Source: Tigriopus japonicus (lineage: Eukaryota > Arthropoda > Copepoda > Harpacticoida > Harpacticidae). From it: a stretch of DNA of 64,000 nucleotides. The stretch lies in assembly GCA_010645155.1 (NCBI GenBank), contig CM021322.1:5836158-5900157 (forward strand). Reading direction: 5' to 3'. This document shows, piece after piece, positions 24,672-37,400 of this stretch (position 1 is its first letter; each line of letters starts with the position of its first letter). The notes under the pieces are model-generated. The model worked only from the letters and a program-made list of their open reading frames with translations. It had not been told where the DNA came from and made no database searches. Both the position numbers and the translations under genes were made by a program.

Positions 24672-27600
24672 TAGGCACATTTTGGGCGGCAGGAAGTTAT
24701 TTTCGTGCACTCATCATACTAAGACAGAGGCATGATCATCGAGTTTTTGAAAGGGAATTTTCATTAAGTTTTGATGATCATGTCTTATATTTCAAATCTG
24801 TGGGAAGGTTGAAGCCTAATGAGCAGCTCCCGTAGTTCCATAACGGACGCCACCGTGAAATACTGTTCTCCTATCTCGCCATTCCATATTCAATGGATGG
24901 AGGATCAGCATCTCCGGAATAGATTTGAATAGAGATGAAGACCCACTAAGCAGTGCGAGAGATACGTAGATAGATCTCTATGGGTGTGGGCGGAGAATTA
25001 AGAACACTTCCTCAATCAAAATTGATCTGAGATCTGGACGAGGGCGAAAATGGAATCAGATGCGCCAGGAAGACGTGTTTTGATCAAATACTGCTTGCTC
25101 TCTGGATATTCATAATTCAAGCGATCCAGGATCTCTCTGATCTGTGTCAGTCAACAAATTAGGGGGAAGATCGTCCCCTTAAAAACCAACTTCCATTACT
25201 ACATGCACACATGGCATTAGTTGAGACACTTGGCGTTAGATGACCTTTTTTGCCCCGTGGTGAAAGTCCTTGAGACATTTGAATATTGGGAAATCTTGAG
25301 CACCCATCTTTATGTCCATCTCCAATCCAAGCTTGACATCTATCAATGGAGCTTTGCCATTCAAGTGGTCTCGTCTTTGCTTTTCGAAGAAATCACTCAC
25401 CAAATAGGAAAGAACTTACCAAATGCTTTGTTCTGCTCCCAAGTTCAGTCTCCGATCTATGTATGTTCATGCCCATTATACAACGAACAAGATCAAGTAG
25501 GGAGCTGGCAAGGTCTGCCAAAAAAGAAGACCCAATTGTTTCAAACGGGGATATAAATGTCAACGGAAAGAGAGATGGGAAAAAGTGATCACGACCCGAA
25601 AAGATCATCTTCAGACTCTGAGATGGATCCGATCTGGGTGAGGAGTTTTACTTTCAGAAACGGAAAGGTCAAGTTCACCGACGGGTTGTTGATACTCCAC
25701 AACCAACGATAGGTACACACTGTTTATCATCCTCAAGGGACGAAACAAAAGAAAGAGATGAAGTACAAATGTCAGAGATGCAATGCTCTTCAAGCTCTTC
25801 CTACTTGCGTTGTATGTACATGTGTGGTACCCTGTGCTTTGTAGGCATAAATGCAGTCGTAGTAGGAAAATTCGACACTCGACAAGCAGCCAAGGCCAAC
25901 TCATGATGATCGTTGTCATCAAGATATGAATTCAAGATCATTTAACCACACACAAACCTTTCTTCTCCGATTTATCTGGAGTCTGGAGGCAAAACCTCAT
26001 GTATAATTGGCGACGAGATGAATATCTCTGAATGTATGAAAGAGAACCTGACCTGAGTGGTAATTTTAGGGCTCGGCCTTTGACAAGGTGTCATTATCGC
26101 GATTCTGGGGCCCCCGAATTTGTGCACAAAAGGTTGTTGGGAAATTCGCATTTCAGGCTAGGCTAATTTTGACAACACTACTCTCTTCTGATGGATTTGA
26201 TGGTCCTCAGAAATTCACCAAATTCCAATCTAGGTGGTTGGTTACAAAGTTCCAACAAGCCCAATGATTTCGGAAAACAGGCATCATGATTTTGTTCGTG
26301 TGGGTGTAAAACGAGTTTAGAAGCATTTCCAGATGACATCAACACCCGAGCTCCGGTTTTCATTAACTTTCACTTGGTACTTCTCCGGCAAATGTGGGTT
26401 TAAGTTAGCTTCATTCATTTGGTGTGAGTTACTTTTAGCACTTTTTGTAGGACAACCACTTACCACAGAAATATGGCCAACCTCATTGGGAATTCAGAAA
26501 ACGTCTCGTATAACAAATACCATTCTCTGAGGCCAACCAGTGTCCTAATTGATGTTGAATCGGTTGTTTGAGGTTTGAAAACAAAAATCACATATCAAAC
26601 GTGGATGTTGAATTGCCCTTTCGTGAGCGAGCTCATACATCATATTTTCTATCAGGACATTCGTCGTTCTATTCTTCTTCTTGGTCGTCTTGGGAGGCAG
26701 ATCTTGACATTGAACAGGGTTGTGACCGTGAATTGTGTGTGATCTTTACAATGAACAATGGTCGAGAAACTGTGAAAAGTGGGGAAAAGATGTGGTTTTC
26801 TTTTGGTCCAAATCGGACATTGTAGAGGTTCTCATGTGTCTCGGCACATTGGTTGGAGGTTGGAGCTGGTAAAAAGTCTATTGTGAATTCTTGATTCACA
26901 CTCAAGCCAGGATCTTGATTTACATACAAGCGCACGATCGGTTATCCCGAAATACACCAAACTACCTGAATTTACTCGAGAGCCGAGAAAAAAAAAGAGG
27001 ATCATTCCGAAAAGTGGGCAAGATAATCTCTGGCAGTTTTTGAAGTCATGCTCTAACTGTATACACCCATGATTTGCTGGGTGCTCCGATATTACGACGT
27101 CTCAACTCCACACACCCAAGTACAATGAGTCCCGATAATGCTTGCTCGATTTTCTCAATTAAGGAAAATGCCCCTGAGTCCGTGGATTGGCCAATACTGC
27201 AATACTGCGGGTTCGTTCGTCTTGGCAGGCACATAATCAACGGCAATTGCCTGCCATCCATGGAGTACTACATAGAAGCTAATCAGTCCGAAGCTTCAGA
27301 AAGAGAGTTCAAGTCAGTCAAGAGAAGTTGGTTATGACACAAATCGTCCTCTCTTTCTGAACTCGAATGCGATCCTTGGTCCATTTAAAAAAAGATCATC
27401 GATCCTCCACGAACTCCGAGTTGGTAGATGGCACAGTTAAGCGGGCTAATTAGGTCCCATTCACTTTGTTCAAACCTCAATCAAGGAATTAGACGTGGAC
27501 TTTGACGAAGGTGGAGTTGGAGGTGGTTGAGGGGTTCAAGAGGACGGATCATCGTTATCCCCGTTCTTCAATAGGTCCTGCTCATTGATGAATGTCTTTG

Positions 27601-28010
27601 AACTGTACCTGGTGGATGTGCAATCAAAGTGCGTGGCAATATTGTGAATGAACAAACGCCTTCGAATCGAAGCAACATCAAGAAACAAAGCTTCGTCCTG
27701 ACTTGGATCGAGCGAATAGGCGTTGTCAGACAATCATGGTAGTCATTGGACCACATGCATAATTCCACTGACGAAAATCTCAACGAGTCTTATTACCTCG
27801 CCGATGATTTCGTGCGCAATCATATGCCATCAGCTATTAAACATGGAAACGAGGCCAGACAAAGATCGAATCTCTCTCTCGTTCAATTTCCATTCCTGAA
27901 ATATGCCGATGATCCAAATGCTAACCTTCGTCGTTTAACTAGAGCTAAGACGACTACGGTTGAATACCGAGCGACTTGGTCGATCACTTTTTTAGCATAC
28001 ACACCTGTAT

Positions 28011-28030
28011 TCTCTCTCTCTCTCTCTCTC
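28011..28030 (+). repeat. (TC)10 microsatellite
   Basis: Ten perfect TC units. Confidence 0.95.
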
Positions 28031-28355
28031 GCTCAAATTTGCGCTTGGCCAAGTCCAAGAAGCTTCATGACTCGTTTCTTGGTAGGTATTTCTCCTAGTG
28101 AGTGGTTGGTCTTATTCCAATCCAATAAACGGTGAGGTGCTTTGAAGAACTAGTAGCGAGTCTTAAAAATGTCGTGCATCCTGGCATACTCACTAACCTG
28201 ACAATGGTGATGCAAATGGCACCACGTGATGTAGTGGCTCCTCCTTCACTGGATCGCTATGTGCAGATATTCGGTTTGGGCTCGCAAGTACAGTGCATGA
28301 TGCCCAATCGTTCCCCATAAGTTGGGCTTTGTTTTGTTTTGTTGTCTTGAGCTCG

Positions 28356-29320
28356 TCAAAATGGAGAGCAATCATATACGTACTTGGGCACGAAGCCGGC
28401 GAGCAATGCAAATGAGTGAAGGGGCCTAATTATCGATATCTCTCCCTGAATTCCTTTGTACACCGTGTTCAGCGCCAGAATTGTGTGGATGAACGACAAA
28501 AAGTGAACCGGAAAAAGGATGACGAGTAATAAGCACAACCCAATTTATCCTCATTGGATCTGTTGCATAACCAAATGAGGGTCATAAACTCTTTGTTCGC
28601 CTGCTGCAATTTCTGACATGCAACCGTGACATTTCTTCCATTAGGACATTCTCGAGTGGCGTCGAATGGCGCATTACATGTTATCGAATTCCTTTTAATT
28701 CTCTCACAAGGCCCTACGCTACGTATCTTTGGGAGGTGAATGTTGCTTTGGTAAGACACAAATGACACATTTCTGAACTCTTTTGTTCTGAAGTCAGTCA
28801 GTCATTCAGTCAGTCAGTCAGCGTCCTCCTTGACTTGTTCTTGGTCGCGTTTTGAAAGAAACATGACTTGTTCATCTTGATTGACTCGCAGACCATCAGA
28901 CCATAACCGTCATCCATCCATTGGATGGCATAGATTCTTTTTGAGCCTCATATCAATCATAGGAATGATGGCGACGAACGTTCTCGCTCTTACCTGGAAT
29001 GTGAGATTTGTAGTCTTCACTAATATTATCATCCTCGGCTCGGCTCCAACAGCCCGAAAACCTTCCAAATCATCATCATCCTAAAGATTTCACTCCCCCT
29101 CCAAAAAGCCCGTAATTCAATAATGCCACGAAAATGGCAGAAATGCCCACAAAATGGATTGCAAATGGACGGATAGCTAACTGTTTTCTTACTCCAGGAA
29201 TTACCACCTGATACACATGTATGTACGTACGTCGAAACGTTGTACACGCTCGTGTTGCCGCCAAAGGCACCTGATTTCTTCTTCTCAGACTTCTTGCGCA
29301 TGTGGACGAGAATGAAGAGC
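28356..29320 (-). other. Candidate minus-strand membrane-protein exons (unproven)
   Basis: Several consecutive minus-strand segments look like protein, but in different frames. At about 29.3-29.2 kb there is a Lys-rich segment (RKKSEKKKSGAFGGNTSVYN). At about 29.2-29.08 kb there is a hydrophobic helix (FVGISAIFVALLNYGLF). At 29081-28995 a possible 29-codon exon ends in CAG|GTAAGA. At about 28.77-28.56 kb there is a Cys-containing stretch with N-glycosylation sequons (NVS, NVT). At 28538-28370 there is a strongly hydrophobic stretch (LLLVILFPVHFLSFIH). The order cytoplasmic, helix, glycosylated loop, helix would fit a small multispan protein. The frame change near 28550 has no splice site, so this could be a pseudogene or chance. 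Confidence 0.2.
28792..28821 (+). repeat. (AGTC)n tetranucleotide repeat
   Basis: AGTC units repeat seven times with one TCATTC interruption. Confidence 0.9.
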
Positions 29321-31412
29321 AAGCAAGAGTGAAGCGGGCCTCTTCTCAAGTTGTCATGATCACTCACAGAGCCCTTGTTATGCTTAGACACAACCATCCA
29401 ACAGACTTCTCCTCACGTGGACAAGGAGATATGGTGTTGTCGACTACGTCCAATGCGTTCGAGGTCCTTGACGTTATGTTAGGTATGCATTGCCATCATC
29501 ATGCATGGCAGGTTGGTTGGTTAGTTGGTTGAGGAGTGACTAAGTGTTGTTGGTGGGAGCCTGGGTTGGTTGATAGCTTGCTAGCGAGTTGGTTGGAAGT
29601 GGACAAATGAGGAATTAACAGATAGCGGTCCTCCTCATATTCACTATTTCGTGGACAGCCGAAAGATTCATGATCGTGAATGACTGTGGCCGAATTCAAC
29701 ACGAGAATTCTAGAGTGACGATCGTGATTTGACGTTGACACACTTTGCTAGTTTCTCCAAGCGTCTTCCATCCAGTTTCTGTGATGCCTTTAGATAGATG
29801 TTGATACCCGACTCGATCTTAAGCTACGTAATTATCTTTTGATGGCCTTTTTTCGTGTACCCATAAAGAATGGAACATCCATTGACAAAACAAATTCAAA
29901 AGAAGAGAACAAATTGCCCTCGACCGTGTCGTCATTGGTGACCAGCTACGAAGTAAGATGAACCAATCAAGCCGTGAGTCCTTTTCCGAAATGGTTCAAA
30001 TAGGATGGTGCCACGGTAATTACAAACGTTACAAAAAAAAGATTCTTAGCATGGAGGGGAAGAAAAAATATGTGGGACCGTAACGGACTTAGAATGCCGG
30101 GTCCGAGGGTTCAACTACGTGAAATGGCAACAACCCAAGTTCCTTCATGAGCTAGCAATACATTGAAGGATTTGGCAAAGGTGTTGCAAATTCTACGTGC
30201 TCTCACACTCTTTCGTTAACATTTCATTGGTTTCAAGATATTCTGCTCGTCATATTTCGCTCGACAAATGCCAATAGGCCCTTCCTCTTCAGCCAAGAGG
30301 TTTATGACTGATATGCCATTTGTTTGGTACAATACCAATGTATTGTGTTGGTGGCCTTTCAGGTCGGTACATACATCTCGCCCGATAGGGCTTCGGTTAG
30401 CTGGCGGGTCGTGTGCCAAGAGGCTCCATTTTTGGGTTGATGAATGAAGGCACTACCAAATTTGTACCAACAAGAGACAGGAAGAGTCGCTCGTCAAGTA
30501 CTGGTAATGTCTGCCTCTTTGTTTGCTCATGTCAATGTCAGGTTAAATAATGTGTCACCTTATCTCTTTCATCTCTCCTCAGCAGCTCAAATTTAGTCTA
30601 GCTCCTTTCAAATGGGTGGGCCATACAGAGCTCTGTCAATCACCATTAACCAGCGGTTTGCGAAAAGCAGATTTCTCATTTGCCCATAAAAAAACAGGCT
30701 GTGAGACCCTCCAGGTAACGTAATCAAGAAAACTACAAGTAATCAAGCCCAAAAGAGTCTGCAAGGATCGCGGAAGTGGGAGCTATTCAAACCTATAAGC
30801 ACACTGAGGCCGTTACACTGAGCGGTAAATCCAGTGTGGCCAAAACCGTCGAGTTCGAACATGAGAAAATGGGTGAGGAAGGTTCTTTCAGTGAGACACG
30901 GCCCCATTTGAAGGTGACAAATGAACCTGTGATTCCCTTGATGACTTCTCATTTGGTGTCAAGGATATCTGCTCATTTTTGCCAACCCATACGCAATAGT
31001 AGTGGTCCAAATCTTCCACAGCTGCCGTAACCCTGAGGTGTTTTCTGAACCCAAGTCAAACAGCTGTGGAATATGACTGGTGAACAATGGCTTCCAAATG
31101 AACACATGTAATATTACTAATGTACGTGGGTCTAAATGAAACATCCCTCTCAGGTTTCCCTGAATCCAATTACACCTTGACGACTTTCATTCTGAATTGA
31201 TGGTTGCCAAATAGATCTGACTAGCTTGCCAAAACGGGTAACCAATACTCCAAACTGCCGGACAAAAGAAGGTGAGTGACGTGTTTTCGAGATACAAAAT
31301 TATCTCGCGTGTCTTCGCTCCAGAATTCGTACTCAGGAAGACACTCACCTTCATGATGAACTTATCAAGATGCCATGATTCTATAATCGGACCATTTCAA
31401 GATTATTAAACT

Positions 31413-31425
31413 CACACACACACAC
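31413..31425 (+). repeat. Short (CA)n repeat
   Basis: Six CA units within a Cys/Thr-neutral non-coding stretch. Confidence 0.8.
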
Positions 31426-34400
31426 GAGTGGGCAACTTGGGCAAGAAACACTCCAACTGGAACTAGCCATTTTGAATCTGGAGCAAGTGTAGGGTATTTC
31501 AGCTCCTTTTCTTCGGTAGAATATGGACTGATAACGATTCTAGCAAATTGACTTGCCATTTATGACGTAATATGGGTAGCATGGCAAAATTATCACAGTT
31601 TGGGTGTGTTCGCCTTTAAAAAAATGGGCTGTCATGCGGTGTATCCGTTTCGCTCTCATCGAGTCTCTCGGTAATGGCAAACGAGACTCATTAATGGGAC
31701 TCATAAAACAACGTAATAATGTTGATATCCTCCGCAAATCGAAGCCCTCATCTCTGAAAATTGGGTATTCAAGAGTTTGAGCCTGCCTGAACAGCAGGAG
31801 ATTTTGGCCCGAAGTTTTTCCCATTAGAGCATTTTGCACGCTTTTGCAAATCATCCAGAATTGAACCCTTCTCCTCGTTCTTCTCCGCCTTCAGGGTATG
31901 AAAGGTTGAGCAATCCTTCGATCTTGCCAGACCCCTATCTTCATATTACACGCCTAATTAAGAATGAATCATCATGCTCGTGTGTCACTCACCCATTCAT
32001 CTTCAATATCTTTGCATCCAAAGGGCCAAATAGTCCCACTGATGCATCTTGTGTGTGTTTAAGTTCGTTGCAAAACTAGTGAACGTTACGGTCTTCACAT
32101 ATTACTTCATGTCAATCATGGGATCCAAGCGTTAGGAATATTTGGATTTCATGGTCTATAAAAACTTTCCCGTGATTATCGGGGCTGACAAGGGAGCTCA
32201 GCCTTTTAAAGCGTGTCAACGTTAGGTTCTTTCTCAATGCTGGATGCCAAGAAAGGCGACCAATTCCAGTATCGTTCTTTCTAAATTGGGACAGGTTTTC
32301 AACGGATATTCAGGTTTCTCAAATGCATTCGAATACGGATTGGATCTTTAAGATTATGGCACCGTCAACCTCCCTCAAATGATGCCTTCCTCTCAGGGAT
32401 TGAGCAATCCTATTATTGATATAAACACATTTTTCACACATTTTTACGAGCTTGGCAGTTTTACCATCAAAATCTCCTACATTGTTGATTTAAAAAAATG
32501 TGCTGGAAATATGATGTCAGATTGGATGGATGCATGCAATGATTGGAAGTTTCCCGACCAACATCAAATATCGACAACATTTCCTCCCTGGCTCCAGGGC
32601 CGTCCATGGCCTGAGATTGTGGACAGTTTTACCTCCCGGCGACCGCGATCATTGGTTTTTCCTTATCTTCTTTCCATTTTTAAACAAACCAAATCAAATC
32701 CCGGAGAACTGCATTCGGATGATCATCTGGTGCTTGGTTGGAAACTGGCACTCCAGGAAGTAAATGTGGAGAACACGCTGTGCTTTAATTCGGACAGAGA
32801 TGCCGCAAAATCTTGCAGATTGCAACGAATTTAAAGAAAATGGTGGTAGCTTTCACATTCAGCCACATCATTTTTTTGTTCTCGTTGCACCACAATCATG
32901 GTGGTATGGCAGATAGGATCTGATATATGGTTCAATTTGAGTGTGGGAGGCCCACATTTAAATTCATTGCCAAGACAAGCAAGGTCGAAGAAGGCTCTCA
33001 AGCCCACCTATTGAGAAGGGGGAAAATCTCAAGATTCATCCTCATTTTGCATGCTGGAGACCTTGAATTAGATTTAATTACCCAGAGAGGAGATGAAGAA
33101 GAAGAAGGAGGAGGGAGACCCGGAGTCTACGGGAGAACCTGTCAGGTCATTGGTTTACGCTTATGGATTTACTCAGGAAAGAAGTGGTTTGTTTGACAGT
33201 GAACATGAAATTGCTCAATGAGTGTTATTTCTTCTCCAAGGGTTGAACACAAGGAAACGGAGGAGAAGAGGGAGGTACTGGGCACACATAAATCTTTCTT
33301 TGAAATGAAGTAACTTCCAACACACTCAGTTCATCGTCGTTTTGGGACTCTTAGTCCCCAAAGATGGAAGAGAAGCAGAAGGAGGAGGAGGAGAAATACC
33401 AGCACCATCACGAGGAGCAAAGAAGTCTCATGATCACACTTTACCCATTGTTATCTTGTCTCAAAGCCATTTTTCAATCAAGCATCCGGCACCATGCCCA
33501 CTGTCCTTCTTGGCAGGTCCACCATCTCGCTTTTACCCAGACACAAATACATACACTCACAGGTTGTCTCATTAGAAGAATCCTTGCAGTTCAATAGTCA
33601 ATTCGCCAGGCTTAATACATTTCCACTCAAAACGAGGGAGAGAAAAACTTTCACTTGGCCCACTGACGGATAAATTCATGCTCAAATTATGATGAACAAA
33701 GGATTAAACACTTCCCTGACTCAGGTGGGCTCACCAAGAAACCGAATGATGAAGATGACGAAGAAGCTTTGGAGAAATTTGAGACTCAAACATCATGATT
33801 ATGACCACTCTAATAATTGCAGTAATAAACATCCACATCACCATAATCAGCAACATCATCATGCGTTTTACAATCCTTTGGAATCAAATGAGCATGAGAT
33901 TGTAAAATTGAGCGTGGATGTTTTGATTGGTAGAAATAATAATGGCCAACTTGAGTGTTGTGCAAACACAAGAGTAGGAAAAAGGACACAAATCCTATTT
34001 TTTTCCACGTAAAAGAAAAATCGAATGGTGCGTGACTAGTTAGGAGAACGAATAAAAACCACCCGCTAACTTTAAAAAGTGCACTCAAAGTGCTGCGTTC
34101 GTTATTTTGCAACATGTTGGTGTCCACATTACAGCTGATTGAGAAATTGAATTACTTGAATTACTTTCCAATGACAGCAAACGGCTAAGTTCTTGTTCAA
34201 GAAACCCATGCCAGGCGTGCTTTAAGGCGCTTCTAAATTCAAAACAACTTGGTTTCCCCTGCAGAGTTGAACCACTCCGATCTTCACTTTCACATCTCAG
34301 GTCTTGACAAGTTGCATCTTTCTCGGGAGTCGTAATTAAGTCGGAACATTCACGCCTAATGCAATGATGACCCAGGTAAAGTAAGGTAGAGGGAAAAAGA

Positions 34401-37400
34401 TTGCTAGGTAGGAAAGGTACTAGGTTGGTTGGATGGATGGTTGGTGAGTGAGCGAGATAGTGAGCGGGACCCTCTCGTTCAATGCAACTTTCATTTAGAA
34501 GCTCAGGGATCAATTACTTGTTTTTTTCTCAAATCCCCTAGACACAAGTCACAAAGGACATCTGTCTTCCGGAGGCGAAAGAGGACTTAAGACAGGCAGG
34601 AAGTCGTGGTCCGAAACCCATCCGAGCTTGGTTTCCGTCCAATCTTTGTAATTACACATCGATCATCCCAGTTTTTCCAAGTGGAAAAAGAGAGAACTAC
34701 ATTCCCCGAAAACCAGTCCAAAATCTCAATTGCAGCCAAAGTGGGTAAAATTTCTCCAAATAATCTGGAGGATATCGAATCCAAAGTCAAGGCTTCTAGA
34801 GCGGATACGGGAGACAATATTGAAAGTCTATTTATCGCGTCATCTAGTCATCACCTGAAATTGAAAAAGCCCATTTCCTCTGGCAAAAGATGCCCTTGAC
34901 TCCTATTAAAACAGTGTCTCGTATCCGTTTCTCATAAGAAACAATCAGGCGTAAAAGACAACGGGAATCGATACGGGTTTCAAGTTTCGACGCCTGAAGC
35001 TAATGGGCAGAAATCAATTAAAAGAAAAAAGAAAAGGACACGGAAACCCATAAACCAAAGTGAGACTCGGAAACTTGGGATTCATCCCTCCTTGACCTGG
35101 TGTCCAACTGGGACGATCAATACCGCTCTGAATTAACCCTCACCCCAAACCCTCAAGATCCGGGATATAAGACGCAGTCTTTGTTGTCTGGTTTGCCGGG
35201 CTGAAAACACCCAATTAGTGAAAATAACCTTCATGATTCTTTGCACCCTCAGAAGTGACACATTTTTGTTCACGGATGATCGAATTGACTTGAAGTTAAC
35301 CGGACTGGAATTCCTAATTTCTAGCACTTCGTCCAAAGTGGGATTTTTATCAATTGCTCAATCCCCTCGGCCATCGATCTTGTAGCTGACGAGCACTTGC
35401 TCTTAACGCGAAAAAAACTTCCCTCTGCCTCCTCTGAAGATCATGACAAGCAAGTTGATTTTTCTGCCATATTTACACTTTGTCTTGTTCAAATAAAAAG
35501 TTCTTGGTTCTCCGGTTAACGACGATCCGTTCCTCAAACTCCAACCAAGGTGGTCATCTCGTTTCTCAAACGGTGGGTGCATGTCAGCCAAAAAGGTTCT
35601 TTGTCTGGAAAACGTTGCTAGTGGGTCTTGCTTGGTCTCTCCTCCACCCAAGATGGACACTGTACAATGTACTCACTGCATTTAGGGCGAGGAATAGTGC
35701 ACCTCTGGATCTCGAAACGACCAGTGAGTGTACCTACGTAGGTTCGTACTCTCTAAGGGTTTGATCTTGTGAAGGAATGAGTCCATGTGTATGGTTGTCT
35801 CCCGTGGCCGCTGCAAGTGGTTGTTTGAGTACCGCGACGTGGTTCTGTAGCAGTAGTTGGATTACATGTGTGTGAGGGTGACCTACATTTCTGTTACCTG
35901 AGCTTGGACCCCACAAAGGAAGAGGAGAGAAAGAAGAGTGTTTGAGTTCGGAGTTCTTGGGTAGGGCATTTACCCGGGAATCGCCTTCAACCTTCCAGGA
36001 TACACAACCATTTGATGAAATCGATGGACAACGCAAAAGTTGGCGCATTCGATTGCTCAGGGTGGCCACGAGGATGAGTTTGCAAGGCGGCAATTATGAT
36101 GCAGCCTGTGTTTTAATAAGACCCTGCGACTATCCGAAGGTAGTCATTTGCATTTTGATTTCGATCGCGTCGAAAATCTTAATGAGCTAACTCCTCTGGT
36201 TATTGAATGGAAACTAGTGGATGAACAATGGCCAACAAAAGTCAATGGGGAAACCTGGGAGTAACCCTGAATGGAAGGGTGTGGAAGTTATGGAAATGGG
36301 GGAACTCAGGCTTCCAGAACACCACTTTCATTAACTTTTCCTTGCGCAAGTTCTTCCATGTCAGAAAGTGAGATTTGTTGAAATTGATTTGCTTCAGGAG
36401 ACGAGAAGGTAGGTGGATGGCGGATGAAACAGGAAGACGAGCCGTGTTTTCTCATCTCCTCAAGGAGGACGTAAGTTATTGACAGAGAGAACCATCGGCA
36501 AAGGACAGGCCTCAGCTTGTTCCTTTGCACCGGGATGGATCAGAATCTATTTTCATCCCGGAGATGATTCAAGATGGAATAATCAGATAAATAGCAAGTG
36601 TATCTAATAGATTCGATGTAGCTAGAACATAAATTTGATTCTGATAAACCAGAGACAAGGACAAAGAAGCTCTTGAGGGAAAATATTCGGAAGCTATGAT
36701 TGGATAATGAGACCAACGAGACTTGGTCCAGTTTGGGATCTGGAGGAGGTGTACCTTGATGTCAAGAATAGGCCGATTAATTCCATGTGTGCTAATGCCA
36801 TCTCTTGCCCAGAGGTCATCCCACAAGCAATGTGTACTTTTCCGTGTATGCGTGTCTAATAGGAAAGACCATCCTCTTTCTCGCGACTTTTTGCTACTTC
36901 TCTTCCTTCTTTCCCCCATGTCCTGGTGGCTGCATGTAACTAATTGCAGGCGTATTTTTGCCCATCAACGTCTCGTAATTTCCTTGTAAAAATCTAATTA
37001 CAGATCCAACAATACATTCAAGTACACCAAATGAACTCAGTAATAGAAGAAAACAGGATGGAAGTCTGACAGAGCTGCAGAACCGAGAGTGAAAGGCAAC
37101 CAACTGAAGGGCATGGCACAAAAGAAAACACGCAAGATTCCTCGTTCTCATCGCATTTAATTGCAATGTTCCTGCTCATGAGAGGATGAATCCTTCGGTC
37201 CTCATGAAGCAGACTCTGATTAGGGACTTCACAGAGATAGTTAATGACTGCCGCCATTTCAGAGCCAAACAGGTCTATCACATGATTTCTGTTCCATTAT
37301 GCACTTTTTGACTTTAGGTGCGTATGTATGCCATATGGATCAGTGACTTCAACGAAAGGAAATTGGCACCTTACTCGGTGATAACTCACGTCTTTGTCGA

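Noticed and set aside
32379..32834. 151-codon plus ORF
   Set aside because: Composition looks random, there are no motifs and no splice support; ORFs of this size are expected occasionally in 64 kb over six frames.
33342..34012. Lys/Glu- and His-rich ORFs
   Set aside because: They arise from GAGGAG and CATCAT simple-sequence tracts.
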